DNA from: Sinohyriopsis cumingii
Taxonomy: Eukaryota; Mollusca; Bivalvia; Unionida; Unionidae
Assembly: GCA_028554795.2 (NCBI GenBank)
Contig: CM068838.1
Span: forward strand, 94,026,974-94,090,973
DNA length: 64,000 bases
Reading direction: 5' to 3'
Under the pieces are notes generated by a model. That model made no database searches and was not told the DNA's origin. It saw nothing but the letters and a program-made list of their open reading frames with translations. This document shows positions 13,387 through 27,899 of this stretch, piece after piece; position 1 is the stretch's first letter, and each line of letters starts with the position of its first letter. The position numbers were made by a program, and so were the translations under genes.

Positions 13387-15835
13387 AAGCCAAAGATAAA
13401 CAATACGTATAGCGAGTTATATGGAAATGAGAACTGGTGTGTATATAAAATGGGGATGTAGCTTATGATGAAGGAATAAAAAAGACACAGTTAGTAACGA
13501 GTAAAATGAGAAGTGAAAGTTTGATGACCTTACCTTGGACAATATATGAAGCAGTGCCCAATAGGTCCAAGGGAAGAGAGAAGGCATAAGTGCTATTACA
13601 TCCCTTACGGGCACCAACTTGTAAGTTGAAATGATGTCCATTCCCCCCAATATAACGTTTGATTAATATAAAAAATATTGATGCATATAATGTGTATTTA
13701 TTATACATAAGGAAGTAATAATAATAGACTTCAGTTAAGCGGAAAAACAACAAAACCAATCAAAACTAACTTTGTAAGTTGTTAGACTTGCGAAATTTAA
13801 TGTGAGAAATTATTAAATTGCTTCTACGTATATTTGCATCACGATTGAGGGCCAATATTGGTTATCATTTAATAATTTTGGATCTCTTATCAGAATTGCA
13901 CAAGAACAGCTGGAAAATAAACATTGAATTAATATAAAGTATATAGTAGGTTATATCTGGGCTTCTACAAGCGTCAATGTAAAATGCTGACTTAAGATCA
14001 TCTGTTGTGTGTTTTTATTCCCTGCTACTTCAACACAAGAGTGTGCAAGCGAACCTATCTAAATCAACTGCATGAACAATTTCAAGCCAGGAAAGTGTAA
14101 AAATATGGACAATTAGAGTAAAACAATTAAAATCAAAGTGGGAAGGCTTATCATATTTTTAATAAATTACCTAAAATTACTCACACCAGAATATCCTACA
14201 TGGTACAAGTAATATATGTACAAGTATGCATAGAGTGCTCTATCCTGGTTTATGGCATGCCTCACAAGAACAAAAGTTGTTTTCTTTTACATGATTGATC
14301 CTCTTTTGTAGGTAAAGTAGTCAATATTTTGCAAAAATCAACTTTATTATGTTTAGATAACTTTGTTTGTTGCATGTATGCAAATCTTGGAGCTGACTAC
14401 ACAGATATAAAGCCATCATTAAATATAAGGCCATGTCTGTCATAGCTATATTTATCAAAAGCTCCTTTCCAAAGACAACGTGTGCTATATTCTGAAGATT
14501 AAAGAATACATTTTATTCCATAAAGACGATTCGACCAGATGTTCAGAATCTATTTGTTTTCTGACCTCAAACTAGTTGAGTTCACAAATGCTGCCCACAT
14601 GTATACGTTTCTATGGATACACTATGAAGTTGTTCATTCCTAAAGGAATCAGAGTACCATTGTTTTTTATATATACCTCATTGCTGATGTTTTGTGAAAT
14701 AAGTTTACTTTCAGTCCTACCCGAGCATGCATGTCACATATTATCATTGAGGCAAATGCTAGATTGTCAATTTGACAAGGACAAACCTAGATGCTCCACT
14801 GCATCTAACAGATGTAACTCTGCTGGAACTATACAGGAATAAGAGTTATCTAATCACAAGAGAAACATTTTAGGAAACATGTACCAAACTATTAGAAAAT
14901 ATCATTAAAAAATACAAAATTGCACCCAGACATGAATAAATATAAATTCAATAAGTATGATAAATGCAATTTCTAAATGATGTCAAAACATAGCTATAAT
15001 CATCTTGAAATTTGCAAATCAGCTATGTGAAACTGAAATGATGGGTGTTTGTGACGGACGAGTAGAGGACATAGGAGCTATATAGCTCATTCGTGTATTC
15101 TCGATCACAAATGGGTTCATGTTCAATTCACAACAATGCTACCATGTTAGAATACATGTTACACATACAGACTTCTAAAAATGTATATATGTTAGCCTAA
15201 AAATATGTCTAGCAGTTCAGTGTCAAGCACATATATATGCATTCCAGGTCAACCTCTATTTACATTACAAAATGGTTACAATGTAATTAATAATCGCATT
15301 ATGGTAGGTTAAGCCTCCGTCTTCTGTGATTTGTTCGACGACTACGTAGATGTGAGCACAAAGTTGCACGGATAGAAAAGATCATATAAGCCCCATTCGA
15401 TTGTGACATTGTAGGGAGAATTTAAATGATTGTATTAAAACACTATTTTCCAACCAGTATATAGAAACCTCACTCACGATCATATATGTTTGTTTTTCTA
15501 TGTTGCTCTGTTTTTGTTTGTAACTACGTCCCATTAGATGATCCATCTTGTTTAGGTTTTACTCTGTACTACGCGAATCCATTAACTACTAGCCTCCTGC
15601 TTACACTACAATCAACCAACTAAGTATTCCTCTAATACGAGTCGAACACTGTCGACTACCTATAAAAAGCATTCTGGTAAGCGTAATAATACTTGCACAA
15701 TTAGTAAGTATTTGGCAGTCTCTCATCCGCCTAGCAAGTAGAAGGACAATTTACCATATAGCAATCCCAACCGTTGTTCTTTGTACGTCGACTTTTAGCT
15801 TTTATATACACACTTTCATCCAATAAAGTTACATG
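13387..15835. other. Unique spacer between the duplicate copies
   Basis: About 2.45 kb of AT-rich sequence between the two copies. Apart from a short dispersed repeat near 14,755-14,835 I see no gene, RNA or element. The ORF at 14,576-14,842 has no recognisable domain and partly overlaps that repeat. Confidence 0.5.
14755..14835. repeat. Short dispersed repeat (unit a)
   Basis: The segment beginning ATTGTCAATTTGACAA and continuing through a GATGCTCCACTGCATC-like stretch to AACTCTGCTGGAACT resembles 29,523-29,595 (GTCAGTTTGACAAACA ... AACTCTGATGGAATT). The family is not recognised. Similarity is patchy, so this could be the edge of an unidentified mobile element. Confidence 0.4.
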
Positions 15836-18800
15836 ATATGTATTGCAAATTACACCCAATGACGATTCAAAATTCAATTGAGTGCCTGCACGTTCCAGCG
15901 TTAGTGCAATTCTTGTAAATTTCAAATAGTACAATGGACGAAATCATTCTGCTTCAGTGACACTAATCTCTTGAGTACAATGCTGTTAGTAATGACATAT
16001 CTTCTTGTCATTGTGACGCCAAGAACCATGATGACCTAACTAACATCGGCCTGACGGGAGTTCAAAATGGGCATTATTTACATCCGAGGATTCGGTTCAT
16101 TTGGTATCAGCTAAAAGGTTTGAGAAGTTCCGATTGCTGTTGATGCGTATTCTACCATTATTGTGAATCTTGTACCTTTAAGTACTTTCATCACGGTTAA
16201 AATGAAATCACAGTTACAAACAGTGCACAGATAATTTACCCTATCCGTAGTTACAAAGAGACACAGACAGTTTACCCTATACATGTGAAATCGAGTATTT
16301 CTTCCATGATGAGGACTATTTTAAGGCACTTTGTATTGTTAACAATGAGGTGGGTATTTTACCATGAAAATTACACTCAAGGATACTTGTCTTGGTTGCA
16401 CGATTCGGAATGTCTGATTCATCGTATTGGTTATTAGTACGTTTATTCTAAAATATAATATAGAGTATGTCATGTGAACACAATATGACACTACAGGGCA
16501 ATAGTGAATAACAGTAAATGTATTTATAGATATTGTACGTTTGTATGTTACGTGTTTAGTCTCGATTACACAATAACAAAAAAAATAATGAAAAACAAAA
16601 ACCTTTCAAACACATAACTAATAGATTTTTCCATAACATATACTGTAAAAATGAATAAATTAATAACTTAAATTATTAAGAATCAAGTGCAAAAATAGTC
16701 CACGAATTATATTTTAGAAGTCCCATTAATGAAAAGTTTTAATTACTTCAAATTCTAGTCTCGACAAAGAATCAAAGATGGAAGATGATGACGTATACTG
16801 TAAACTTTTTGTGGTGTTAGAATGTCTACAGATCTATAGTATTTACTAACAATAATCCGATGTTTGAATTAATAAATGTTTTTGTTCCTACGGACTCTGT
16901 TCGAGCACCCATACCATTCCAGGAAAAAGGATGAATCATTTTGAATCCAAAATAATTTACATAAACGTTAAAATGTAATTCTCAAAATAGCACAAAAAAG
17001 AAACACCTTTGCGTCCCAGTGTTTAGAAACCCAACTGAGAAAAGTCACTATAAACACAGATTATACCGTAATCTGAAACGCAAAATCAGATTCCAGAACG
17101 TCATGTGATGTTCTATAAATTGCAGAACGTAGCTACACTGATAATGTCACGTATTCCCTGAATGAACTTGACAAAAACAAATAATTTTACTCTAAGCATA
17201 AGATTAAAACAGGGTTGTTTAATTGTGACAGTGACTTCTGAAATCCAGGTCGGGAACTATGTCTGATTTAGGGGTTTACAAATGAAGAATCAAAGAAAAA
17301 ATATTTTCTGAAAAAATATCATGTTTCTAGTAAACAAACCTACATTATTTTAACATGTAATGAAATTAAGAATAAAAAGATTTTAAAACTTACAGACAAT
17401 TAAATTTAATCAAATATAAATTAATTCAAATTTACATAACAGCATAAATAATAGCAATGTGAGGCTCTTAATGGTTTCAAATACACTTCATGCAAATAAC
17501 TATTCTTTAATTATGTCAGTCTCTGTGATTGTCTCTCAATAGGTCGGTGTGTCCGTCAAACTGTTATCTAATAATTACAAGAATTTCATGCAAACGATGA
17601 GCTCTATTTTGAATTAAAGTTTAATATCCTTTTTATGTTGGTCGAATGTTACTTTCAGAAGAGAAAATTTCCAGTTTTAAATGATATTGGATCCGTTTAA
17701 AACAATCTAACTTGCCAAACAAGAATTATCTGTTTTTAAATTGGAAATTCCGACTCTCTATATTACATATTTTATCTAAGAAAACAAGAAACTAATAAGT
17801 TTGTAAAAGATGTGGAAAATATCGAAGTGTCTTGAATGAGATACTAATTTGAAACCTTATGTCATCAACTATGTTGTTTATAAAGTGTCTACTTCACTCG
17901 TTGATAGTTTATGCTATCGTTATGTTATCAACTATGCCCTAAAAAGTGCTTCTTCTTCACTCGTTAATAGCTTATGATATCTACAAACCAAACAATCATC
18001 GCTTGTTTTGTTATTATATATATTTGAAGTCAAATAACGACGGCTTATACGGATTTTTTAATGTTCATCGCCATTGCGGTTAACGGTTCAACTACTGCAT
18101 TGACCATATGTCGGTCTGTTTGTCTAGCCGTAGTCTGTTATTGATTCCCAAGGTCATTGCTATCATTGGCTATGTATGTATTCTCTTCTCTCATAAGCTG
18201 TTCACATATTTATGCACAAGTCAGCGCTACCATGTTCAGTTATGTATAACCGTTTTTATAAGAGACACTCTACAGTACACCAGGATGTTAGATCCGTTGT
18301 AAACAACTTGATTTGCCTAGTAAAATGTTTAAAAACAACTCAAGTTTTATTTGTGTACTGTGACAATGCGGTTAAACAGCGATTACTGCATTTATATAAT
18401 AAAGTTCTGACATTTCGAAACAATTTAGGACTCTGACTTTTCCTTGATTTGTCTTCTGTATACATTTCTTAAAAGTGCGCATTTTGTCCCATTAAAATAA
18501 TGACTAATTTCATTTAAAAAATCTTATGCGTGCTGATACAATAGGCATTAATAATTAATGGAGCATATAATTGAGCTATTACGCATGCGTACTTGCAACT
18601 GACTTCAGATCATAACCAAATTAAATTTAAGATATTGTTATTGTGAATTTACCTATTCTAATTTTCAATCTTGAAATCTAGTTTGCTAACATACAGTACA
18701 CTTTGATATTTAATTCTCATTTATTTTCAGTTTTCAATGGACACTGATTTACTTCTAATGTATTGATGGTTTTCAAACCTTATCATGAGTGTGTTGAGAA

Positions 18801-19171
18801 GTATGATTATGAAGTAACCAACTGGTAGTAGTACACTTAATTCAAAGTTGTGCTTAAACACGTTTACTTTTTCCATTAGATTGTAAGTATGAGTGACAAT
18901 CACTATCCAATAAAAATAGGCGATATACGTTCATTTAATGACAAATTGCACAATTTATGTTGAGAACATTTGAAAAATAATTTCGCTCAAAAATCGTACT
19001 TGATGTTGCTTTGAGTTTGTTTCATATAACATGCTTTTATGGTACCATATTGCTTACATAAATAAATTGGTGTAGTCATACATTATATTTTCACTCGAAT
19101 TGAGATAAAGATTGAGATTTAAAGAAATAAACCTCGAATTAACCTTAACTGTAGAAATGTAACATCCATAA

Positions 19172-19173
<2 letters not shown>

Positions 19174-19224
<51 letters not shown>
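19174..19224. repeat. (AT)n microsatellite
   Basis: About 25 AT dinucleotides in copy 2. The copy 1 counterpart (around 3,977) has only a short ATATATAT run. Confidence 0.95.
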
Positions 19225-19227
<3 letters not shown>

Positions 19228-19527
19228 GAGAAATGCGAACATAAAGTACCTCCGTATGATATATCCTATAATATCGATATTACTTTCTCACAGTTACATT
19301 TCAATAACTCAGTTGCATAAATATATAACACGAATTACGCGAGTATTTACAATCCATTTACAATGCCGCAATCAAATATGTTTTTAAACTTAACGAGTTT
19401 TAAATTCGCATCAGGTTTAAGCTACTGATATAACTATATCTTTGTCTACGTACGGGATAAGTAGTCTTACATAGAGTTGATGAGTTTATGTTGCTTCAGT
19501 TCTGAACTAATAACCTTCACTTCACTG

Positions 19528-19566
19528 ACCCCAATATCCACTGACCCCAATATCCACTGACCCCAA
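19528..19566. repeat. 17-bp triplicated segment
   Basis: Near-perfect repeats of CACTGACCCCAATATC. Copy 1 has a single copy at about 4,370, so the local expansion occurred after the duplication. Confidence 0.85.
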
Positions 19567-19962
19567 GAATTTAGACCTCATTCGATATTACTTGACCCAC
19601 AGTCGCCTTGACCTTTTCAAGTCTCTTTTGTTGTTCCACCAGTTTAATTGGCTCTCATTCAAAACTACGTTTCCTGTTACGGCTCTATGTCCATAAACCA
19701 CATGAAACTCTTCATCCGCTGTAAGCCAATTAACAAACTATATCCGCTATAAAGTGCTTTCATAATTTGCTTTATCCTAGAATTAATATTAAGCTTACTA
19801 CAATTAATATGGTCTGAAATGTTTGAAAGAGGCACTTTAGAAGTTGAAAGTTTCTGTATTTTGTTATATATAAGGTTCAACTGCTATCCATATTCCTTTT
19901 GTTAAATATTTGATCATATTGTTCAACCGTTCACATAATAACAATCCATATTAAAGTCTGTT

Positions 19963-20190
19963 AAATACGTTGTACGAGTGTACTATAAGGGTGTTTATAT
20001 AAATACGTTGTACGAGTGTACTATAAGAGTGTTTATATAAATACGTTGTACGAGTGTACTATAAGAGTGTTTATATAAATACGTTGTACGAGTGTACTAT
20101 AAGAGTGTTTATATAAATACGTTGTACGAGTGTACTATAAGAGTGTTTATATAAATACGTTGTACGAGTGTACTATAAGAGTGTTTATAT
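19963..20190. repeat. 38-bp minisatellite, six units
   Basis: Six head-to-tail 38-bp units begin AAATACGTTGTACGAG and end GTGTTTATAT, at 19,963, 20,001, 20,039, 20,077, 20,115 and 20,153. Units 2-6 are identical and unit 1 differs by one base (AGGGTG for AGAGTG). Copy 1 has a single diverged counterpart near 4,775. The near-perfect identity shows recent expansion. Confidence 0.97.
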
Positions 20191-23100
20191 TGCCAGAAGA
20201 ATCGAATAACAGCCGGGCACTTGAGCTAGCGAGAGCTGAAAAGTACGACTATACCTTCTATTCATGCAACAACCTCGGCACACAATTTAAATTAGGATTA
20301 AGCATGTATATGTTACTTACAATTATTTTGCTGAGAACAAATTGAAATTCAGTTATTTCAAGAACAGATTATTATAATATTTACAGGTGTATAAACACTT
20401 TAACTGGTGTTTATGTAAAGTAAAAACAAACAATTACGCACCAACAAGCAAAACGAAAATACGGTTTAGTACAATGTGTTCTGATATGTACATACTTTCA
20501 CTGATGATTCCCCTTCAATATAGTTTCAAATTTGTAAGTGTTTTGTCTGACGTCATTTTTTGCACAGCGTGAGGGACTCATTCTATTACCTTTATGATTT
20601 GGACCTACTGCCTAAGACTTTAAGATTTTTAAGCGTACTGGAGAACTATCGGACTAACGTAAAAGACCCCCTATGCATTTTGTGAGTAACATTTCCATGT
20701 CTTGGTTAACTTTTAAAAATGTAACGGACAGATGTAAGACAGAATGACCAAGGACATGCTGTTTGGACGACCGTGCTGGCAATCATGGTTGCAGTCGGAC
20801 ACTCTCTGTACCCTTATTCTGTCTGTCAAATATATACAAATTCAGTATTCGGGTACCACGTAAGGAATATTTAATCATGATGGAGAGATCATAAAATGGA
20901 GTGTACAAATGATCATTTTCGAAAAATATTTATTGTTTTTTTTTTCTTCACTTTCCAACATACTTTAATAATTTAATCATACTATTAGTGTTTGGACTAG
21001 TCGTATCTTTTAAAAACAAAACCAATTTCCCAGGTAGCAGGACTGTAGTATATATTGGGATGTTGTCATATACATTTATATACAGAATCGCTAATGGTTT
21101 TGTGTATTACCATCTCGTACAGGGCTAAAACTTCCTTTCAAAAACGAAAGCATTTCTATTCCATTTAAACAAAATTCCATAGCTTAAGGTGCAATTAAAT
21201 ATAATGTAGTTGTCCTGTCGTAACATAACTTATAACCATTGGTAATGCCGTTTTGCAAACATTGTCAAGATTTATTAATACCTTTGGGTTCTAGCTCCTC
21301 TCCCCGTCGAAGAGATACCAATTGTATGCGTGACGTAATGAACAATATATTAAATATTTATGTTGTCAATAAGACTTTATTACCCAATATGTTTCTCAAG
21401 TTTGATGTCTAAACATTTTGCAGTATCATAACATTGTTTCGCATTAGGACACCAATGTATTAGATACACCATGAATATAATAAAGATTTGCTGTTGATGA
21501 AATGATCTCTATAAGATATTAATTAATGTTCCCCTAGGCCAATAGTAAATATATCGCATAGAGGAAATATAAGTATGTCACTGACACAAAATGCCCCCAA
21601 AATGTGGGCATTAACTTCAGATTTCATTAAAAAATATTCTGCAACTGAAAGTGCTGCCTTAAGAGAAGGAAATATGTTTGCTAACGGTAATATGTCAGCA
21701 TAATTAGATTCATATTTTAATGTAGTGTTCCGAATGGAAAGCCTACACTTATATTAACATACATCCAATATTGGTATTGTCAATACGTAAGGTCAGTTAT
21801 ACAACATTTTAAAGGGCAGCACACATGATATATCTGCAGGCTTTTGTCACTTTGTCGACAGAGTGAATTTCTTTCGGAGTTCCTACAATATTCTTTCAAC
21901 TAAGAGTTCCGATGGGAATACATTCGGCCATGTTAACGAATTAATTATACGACACTGCGGCTTATTTGACGTGCGAACCCAAGTCGACAAACCTCCCAAT
22001 CTGCCGTAAGAGAGGGAGATTAATCTTCCTCCTTTGGGCTGACATGTGCCACAAAGTTTAGAGATCGCTGTCCCAGGGATTAAGAGTTGAGACAGTGCAA
22101 ATTGACTTCTGATAAAATTCAAGATAAATGTCAATGTATCTTCCAAATTTATGCAAAACTGGTTTTGAAAGACGTAGAAAAACAATTAAGAGAAATTTAA
22201 ATGAGCAATTCTTTAGGAATTTACCAATGATATAAAACAGCATTTCTGATTATAATTATTACTTTGACCTTATACAACTAGATTTGACCATCATATTTTG
22301 AAAATGACCTTATCAGGTGGTAAAAGGAATTGAGTATAGCTAATTTTACGAAAAAACAAGAATTTATAAATATACTGAACAAAACCGAAATTGAAATGTT
22401 TTCTCAGGTTTATCTATTTGAATTCCAGAGTTAGGAAAGAAAAACGGCGAAAGTACGAAATGTATATTTGGCAGGATTGAATTTGTAACAAATTACTTAT
22501 CAGTAATAACAAGATCTAGCAATGCTTATATGTGATCAAAAGGGTGGAGTAACCTAATTCATACAATCAGGACAGTAAGTGTGAATTTAATGTAATGTAT
22601 GGATAGGATAGTGTATTAAGCACACAAGTGATCATCCAGATATACCGCCAAAATACAACTTGGAATGATCCAGCCACTGCTTTGAGACATGCCCGGTAAA
22701 AATAGAAACCACTGATAAATTAAATTCGAATTTAATACATCCGTAAGTATTTGTGAAGTACTGGAAATGGGAGAAAAAAAAGCGGAATAGGGGAAAACTA
22801 TATTGATCATATATGAATAACTAGAATACATGTTAAAATACAAATAGACGTTTTAATAATGTTTCATTGCGGTGGTCTTAATGAATACAAAATTCATGAA
22901 ACATTACGTTCGAATAAATAGTTTTGATCACTGTTGTCACCACATAAACATATACGCGAATAAGATTGTAGTTATTTTTAAAAACACTATTATCAGAACC
23001 AAAGAGAATTTATATAATGTAGATTATTCATTATTTTAGTTGTACCATTCAGACACTGTCCATGCCGGTTAAAAGCTCAATGTCTCTTTTTTATTTCCAC

Positions 23101-23437
23101 TATAAATCTAGCGATATTTGCTTGTAAAAGGAAAACTGACACAAACTCATTAGTAGTGTTGATGGCAGGTCTGAACGGGTACCAAATGCATAGATTACGT
23201 TTTGCTCAATGCCAAGTAAATATTTAGCCAAAGTTAACAAAGACCTCGATACTTTTTTGAGACCTTTTGTGTCAGTGAGATAATCATAACCGGCAGATGG
23301 TAATATATGTTCACATTCGAGTAACAATCTTATATAAATACAGTTTCTCAAGCACATGGTCTTCATCGTTGTTTTTTAAAGCTTATAAATTATATTCTAT
23401 TAAGTTGTAATATAATTATACACTTGATTTAATATAA

Positions 23438-23627
<190 letters not shown>

Positions 23628-24929
23628 GTTAATAAGTGCAGTCAATTGATGAACTGTATTTGTAATAGATTCAATATTGGATTATCTTTGAATACAGATA
23701 TATGGTCCAAAAAACAAATACTAACTTGGTATTGCTCTGCTTGCTTCCTATGGTATTTCTTAACATTGAGGATATTATTTATTTAAATATGAACAAAAAA
23801 TATTCAAAATAGATGAAATTTTGACGACCTTGTAAAAGAAATATTGCTTACTAAATACGTTTTTCAATTATCTATAAGGATAAAATGCCTCTTCGACAAG
23901 TGAAAGTACCTGTTGTTAGAGTCATAGATTTCAGGACATTTAGTCACCACACACATTACAATTATATCAACTGAATAAACTTCCATACAAATATAGCACC
24001 AAACTTTTTGGCAAAATGTTAAAATCGCCTAAAAAAACAGTGGGTTTTTTTTTAACTTCCGATGCACCGAAATAACTCACAATGTGTTCAGTAACCGCCA
24101 TAACCCGTATTCGTAATCCTGGTGGTCTAAAAGTAAATGTTAAACTTTGCAACTGAAGTCATGCTGCATCTCGGATACATTGACGTTAAGGAAGCGAAAC
24201 GGATCCTCGCCTTAATGACGGCTACAGGTATGCTAATCATTAACAGCCTTAGCGATTGACAGACAACATTAAACAGATGGATTTGTGCCAACTTTTAAAT
24301 AAATGTCAGCGGTTAAACTTATTAGCCAAGTTACGCTTTTCGAAGTATGGGGAAGTATACTCTTAACTTTCATGCATTCACATAATCTTTATTTATAGTG
24401 ACTCAATGTGTTTATATACTGTGTCAAACTTAGCGAATCAATGAGTACTGAGAATTCGCAGTGTCGCACATTCATGCATTCTATAATCGGTATACCTCAT
24501 AATTCATTATGTTTACATAGAGTGTATCACCACATAAACAGCTCAACTATACTGGTATGTATCTAACGTATAAGATAACGAATTATCTAAAATATGTTTT
24601 GGAGACTTCAATGGCTGCGCACTTACTTCAGAAGTATTAAGCAGCATTCGTTGGTACCTTGCATTGATGTTAAACTAATGCTTTAGAGCTTCTCCTGCAT
24701 TCTATACATTCCGTTACCAAATTTTCTGTCTTGGAAATCATTGTTTCAGTATCCAGAGATGAGCATTACGAAATTTTTGCACGTGTTTTAATGGCAGGTG
24801 TCATCAAAGACGTACTTTTTTTAGGAATCAAAATAGGAAATGCATAGGTACCCTAACCAATCATCTTCACTTTTGATTGTAATCGTTTCAATATAGCATG
24901 ATCTATTCGACAACTTACTTTTCATGGTA

Positions 24930-25254
24930 TTACGAGTCTATACTCTTAAAATAAGTAACAAGAAGGAGTGAAAAGCAGCAAGTTTTGCAAAAGTCAATAA
25001 ATAATTTATTTATCGAGAATTCAAAATAAAAATGAAAAATGAACTTACTATCACGAATTAATTCGCAAACTTATCATAGAATTACAGACACAAGAGCACA
25101 TAAAAACGTACTGACCAGTACCAAATATTTTCTGCGAACGTGTCCAGAAATTGAATATACCAATATATTATCGATCTTGGATGTTGTTCATTTTTATATA
25201 CTGACCAATACGTACGGCATAGCAAAGTTACTGGGAATTTGCACTCTCTTCTGG
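24930..25254. repeat. Candidate Polinton terminal sequence (copy 2)
   Basis: Duplicate of 11,250-11,580. It starts with TTACGAG followed by CTCTTAAAATAAG and leads directly into the C-terminal codons of the PolB pseudogene at about 25,255. The start also matches 47,099, which lies outside the duplication, supporting an element boundary here. No target-site duplication was identified. Confidence 0.45.
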
Positions 25255-27560
25255 TACATGATGTGGTAGATCTTTTCCAACGGCCGACTGATGATTTGGT
25301 GAGTGGGCAAACGTACACTCCGTTCGTGTTTCGTAGGTGGTAACTTTAAAGTTTCCATCCTGTCCAGACTGCAAGACTTTTTTCAATATGCCAAAATTCA
25401 TCACTCGACTGTTATGATAATTGAGAGTGAATCCTTTCACTTTACACTCCGTGTGAACATTTCCTTGTTTGTCCCAGTATTCGTAGCCGTACGTTTTAGG
25501 ACCGCCACTAGCAAAACTAATGAAACTCGTCGTCGGGGTGTTCGGCTGTCCAGGCTCCTAAACGGTCTCCTTCGATGTCAGGGTAATGTTGACCCAGGTG
25601 ATCAATGCAAGTAAAGGACACGATCTTCTACAGTTCTAAAGCTTCGTACATTTGTAAACAAGCATGGGGTGTCACGTAAGCCGCAGCGATAACCTTTCCA
25701 AATTTGTCAGCTTCTACAAAGTCCAGTTCTTCTTCGTAATTGACTAAGATCAAATCATCATGAACTACATGTTTCATGTATTTTGATTCTGTCGTGAATC
25801 AAATTTGAACATCACTCTGGCAAAATATGTATTTGTTTTTGTGCGTGGATTAAAGTGATGTCTTCATACTCCCAGAAGTTCTCTTTGAATTCCTTTTGGT
25901 GTTCGATAGTGTGGCACCAGGAAGGATAGTTGCTGCCTTCTTGTTTCAGTTTCAAAAAGGCATCGACGTTGTCAGCGAAAATGCATGTCTCTTTTTCGTC
26001 GCACTTGTGGTATTTTTGGTCTTGGAAAAGTGGTCAGTTTCGATAAAGGTCTTACAGCTGGTATCCCGAGTGAAGATCATTTAACAATTCCACGCTCACC
26101 ACCGTCCCCGTCAAGGTGCGTTCTTCCTGGGTGTGTTGACAGGGTCGGACTTGTTTGCGCGTTTCGGCACAAGTACAGCAGAAGGAAACATCAGTTTTCC
26201 TTGGCAATGGTGAGGTAAGACGGGATGGAACAACTCGGTGGGGGACAATACTTTGCACTTGATCAATCATTAGTATTGTCGAATGTTGTTTAGGTCAATG
26301 TGTCCCGTCAGCAATTTCCGGTGCCCTAAGTAATGCGACAATATTTGCACTCGTACGGATAAAGCGAACATAGATCCAAGTATTTGATTTCTTCACATTT
26401 CTCCTCTTCGGCTTGGAACAACAAAAGGTGGCATTTGTCCTTCTTCTGTACAAACTGTTTCCGTTGTTTCAGTGGGTCCTCCAACTTGTATCTTTCCACG
26501 AAGCTTTTAAACTCAGGATCGGTTTTTCAACGACGGTGATCGTACTCAAGTGTCACGTTCAGGGTAGCAGATGAGACATCAGTGATATAAGCAACCCTCA
26601 CACTCGTACACGATCTTGGGGTTTTCCAAGTCCCAGCCACCAACCGAATGTGTTCTGATGGTCGTTTCACCTCCTCATTTGCGGGCATTTCTGATCAATT
26701 TTCTTCCTTTTAGCACAATTAATGTAGCTAGCTTACGGCCTTGACCGACTGTTGACATTTCCCAAAGGAGGTGATGACAGCCAGGGTGATTTCAGGCATA
26801 AATCGTTGGCGGTACACTAAGGAACACGCTTTGGCAATGGTGCAGGCTTCTTTCAAAAGATCGATCCCCTCCATGTTCCATTAAAAGTTTTCCACAGCAG
26901 TTTCGTAAAATGTCCGCGTCGGAACGACAATACCTTAACATTTGTTCCTTAAAGTCGAAGGGGTACGAGGCGTGAGTCTGTTATCAGGCGTAGAAAGCTT
27001 CTCGTTGTTCGGCACTCTTGATGTCGGGGTCTTAGCCATGAGCATCAGGGAACTGGAGTAGAACGGTATTTTGATTGGTTTCGGTAATAAAAAGGTGCGG
27101 AAATAACCTTTGGTCATTTCTGTGATTCTAAACGTTTTAGGCATTCGACTCAAAGGCATGACCAAATAACTTGAATCTTTAAACTGCACTTGTCCCACTT
27201 GCACGAAAATTATTTCGACTCAGTTCAAAGTCATTTTCGGATTTTCGGTACTTTGTTTTGTATGTTAACTCTAAAGAAACTGCCCATCGTATCCCGAGCA
27301 ATTGTGAGCCATTACCGAGGCGAAACTCGATCCGAACAGATGACTTCAAACTGTCGTTATAAATGGAAAGTCTCAGGCGATCGTCTTCTTTGGCTTCGCC
27401 ATGTCGTCTCGGTGTGGTTAACAAAGAGTCCCAAACCTCGGTGTTGAATCCGTCTGCTTTATCCAGCGTTACGTTTTACTTGAAATCTATAAAGTTCACC
27501 GTGTAAGTGTAAGCCGTCGTTCTAAATGTTCCAGAGGAGATCATGTCCGTCTCTGGAATG
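25255..27560 (-). pseudogene. Polinton DNA polymerase B pseudogene (copy 2)
   Basis: Most complete PolB copy in the window, minus strand. From N- to C-terminus: an N-terminal segment at about 27,290-27,420 (DDRLRLSIYNDSLKSS); a segment with LSRMPKTFRITEMTKGYF at about 27,080-27,190, typical of the exonuclease region of Polinton polymerases; the Cys-rich block CCTCAETRKQ followed by QEERTLTGT near 26,090-26,215; a KGFTLNYHNS motif at about 25,410-25,440; and the C-terminal PLEKIYHIMYQKRV at about 25,250-25,295. Stops and frameshifts occur throughout. At about 2.3 kb it is shorter than usual Polinton polymerases, so internal deletions are likely. It extends beyond copy 1 towards the N-terminus. 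No tyrosine-recombinase or helicase motifs are visible nearby. Confidence 0.85.
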
Positions 27561-27836
27561 AGGTACTACTTTTCAAGGTTTACTAAAGTAGTGAACCTTG
27601 GCTGGGTGTCGAATCTATGGGTCTGGGTTCTGGCTCACTCGTATCATCTTAACAATTACTGGCATGAATTTGTGCCAATATTTCAGCTACTGTACGATGC
27701 GATAAATCACGTTTCTGTCTCTTACTTTCTTCTCCTTTCACCACGAGAATATGCGATCGTTTTATCTTAACTGAGAAAAGTAAAATGACTACATTTTAGA
27801 TGCCATGGTTTACTTTATATCCATGTGAAACCAGTG

Positions 27837-27847
27837 TATATATAAAG
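27837..27847 (+). promoter_or_regulatory. TATA box before the zinc-knuckle gene
   Basis: TATATATAAAG lies about 53 bp upstream of the ATG at 27,900. The spacing fits a TATA box with a start site about 30 bp downstream and a very short leader, typical of compact mobile-element or viral genes. Position and motif are seen; function is inferred. Confidence 0.45.
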
Positions 27848-27899
27848 GATGTGTGTCTTCCCCTTCAATATTTATTTCACTCTCCATCTGTGCAGAACG

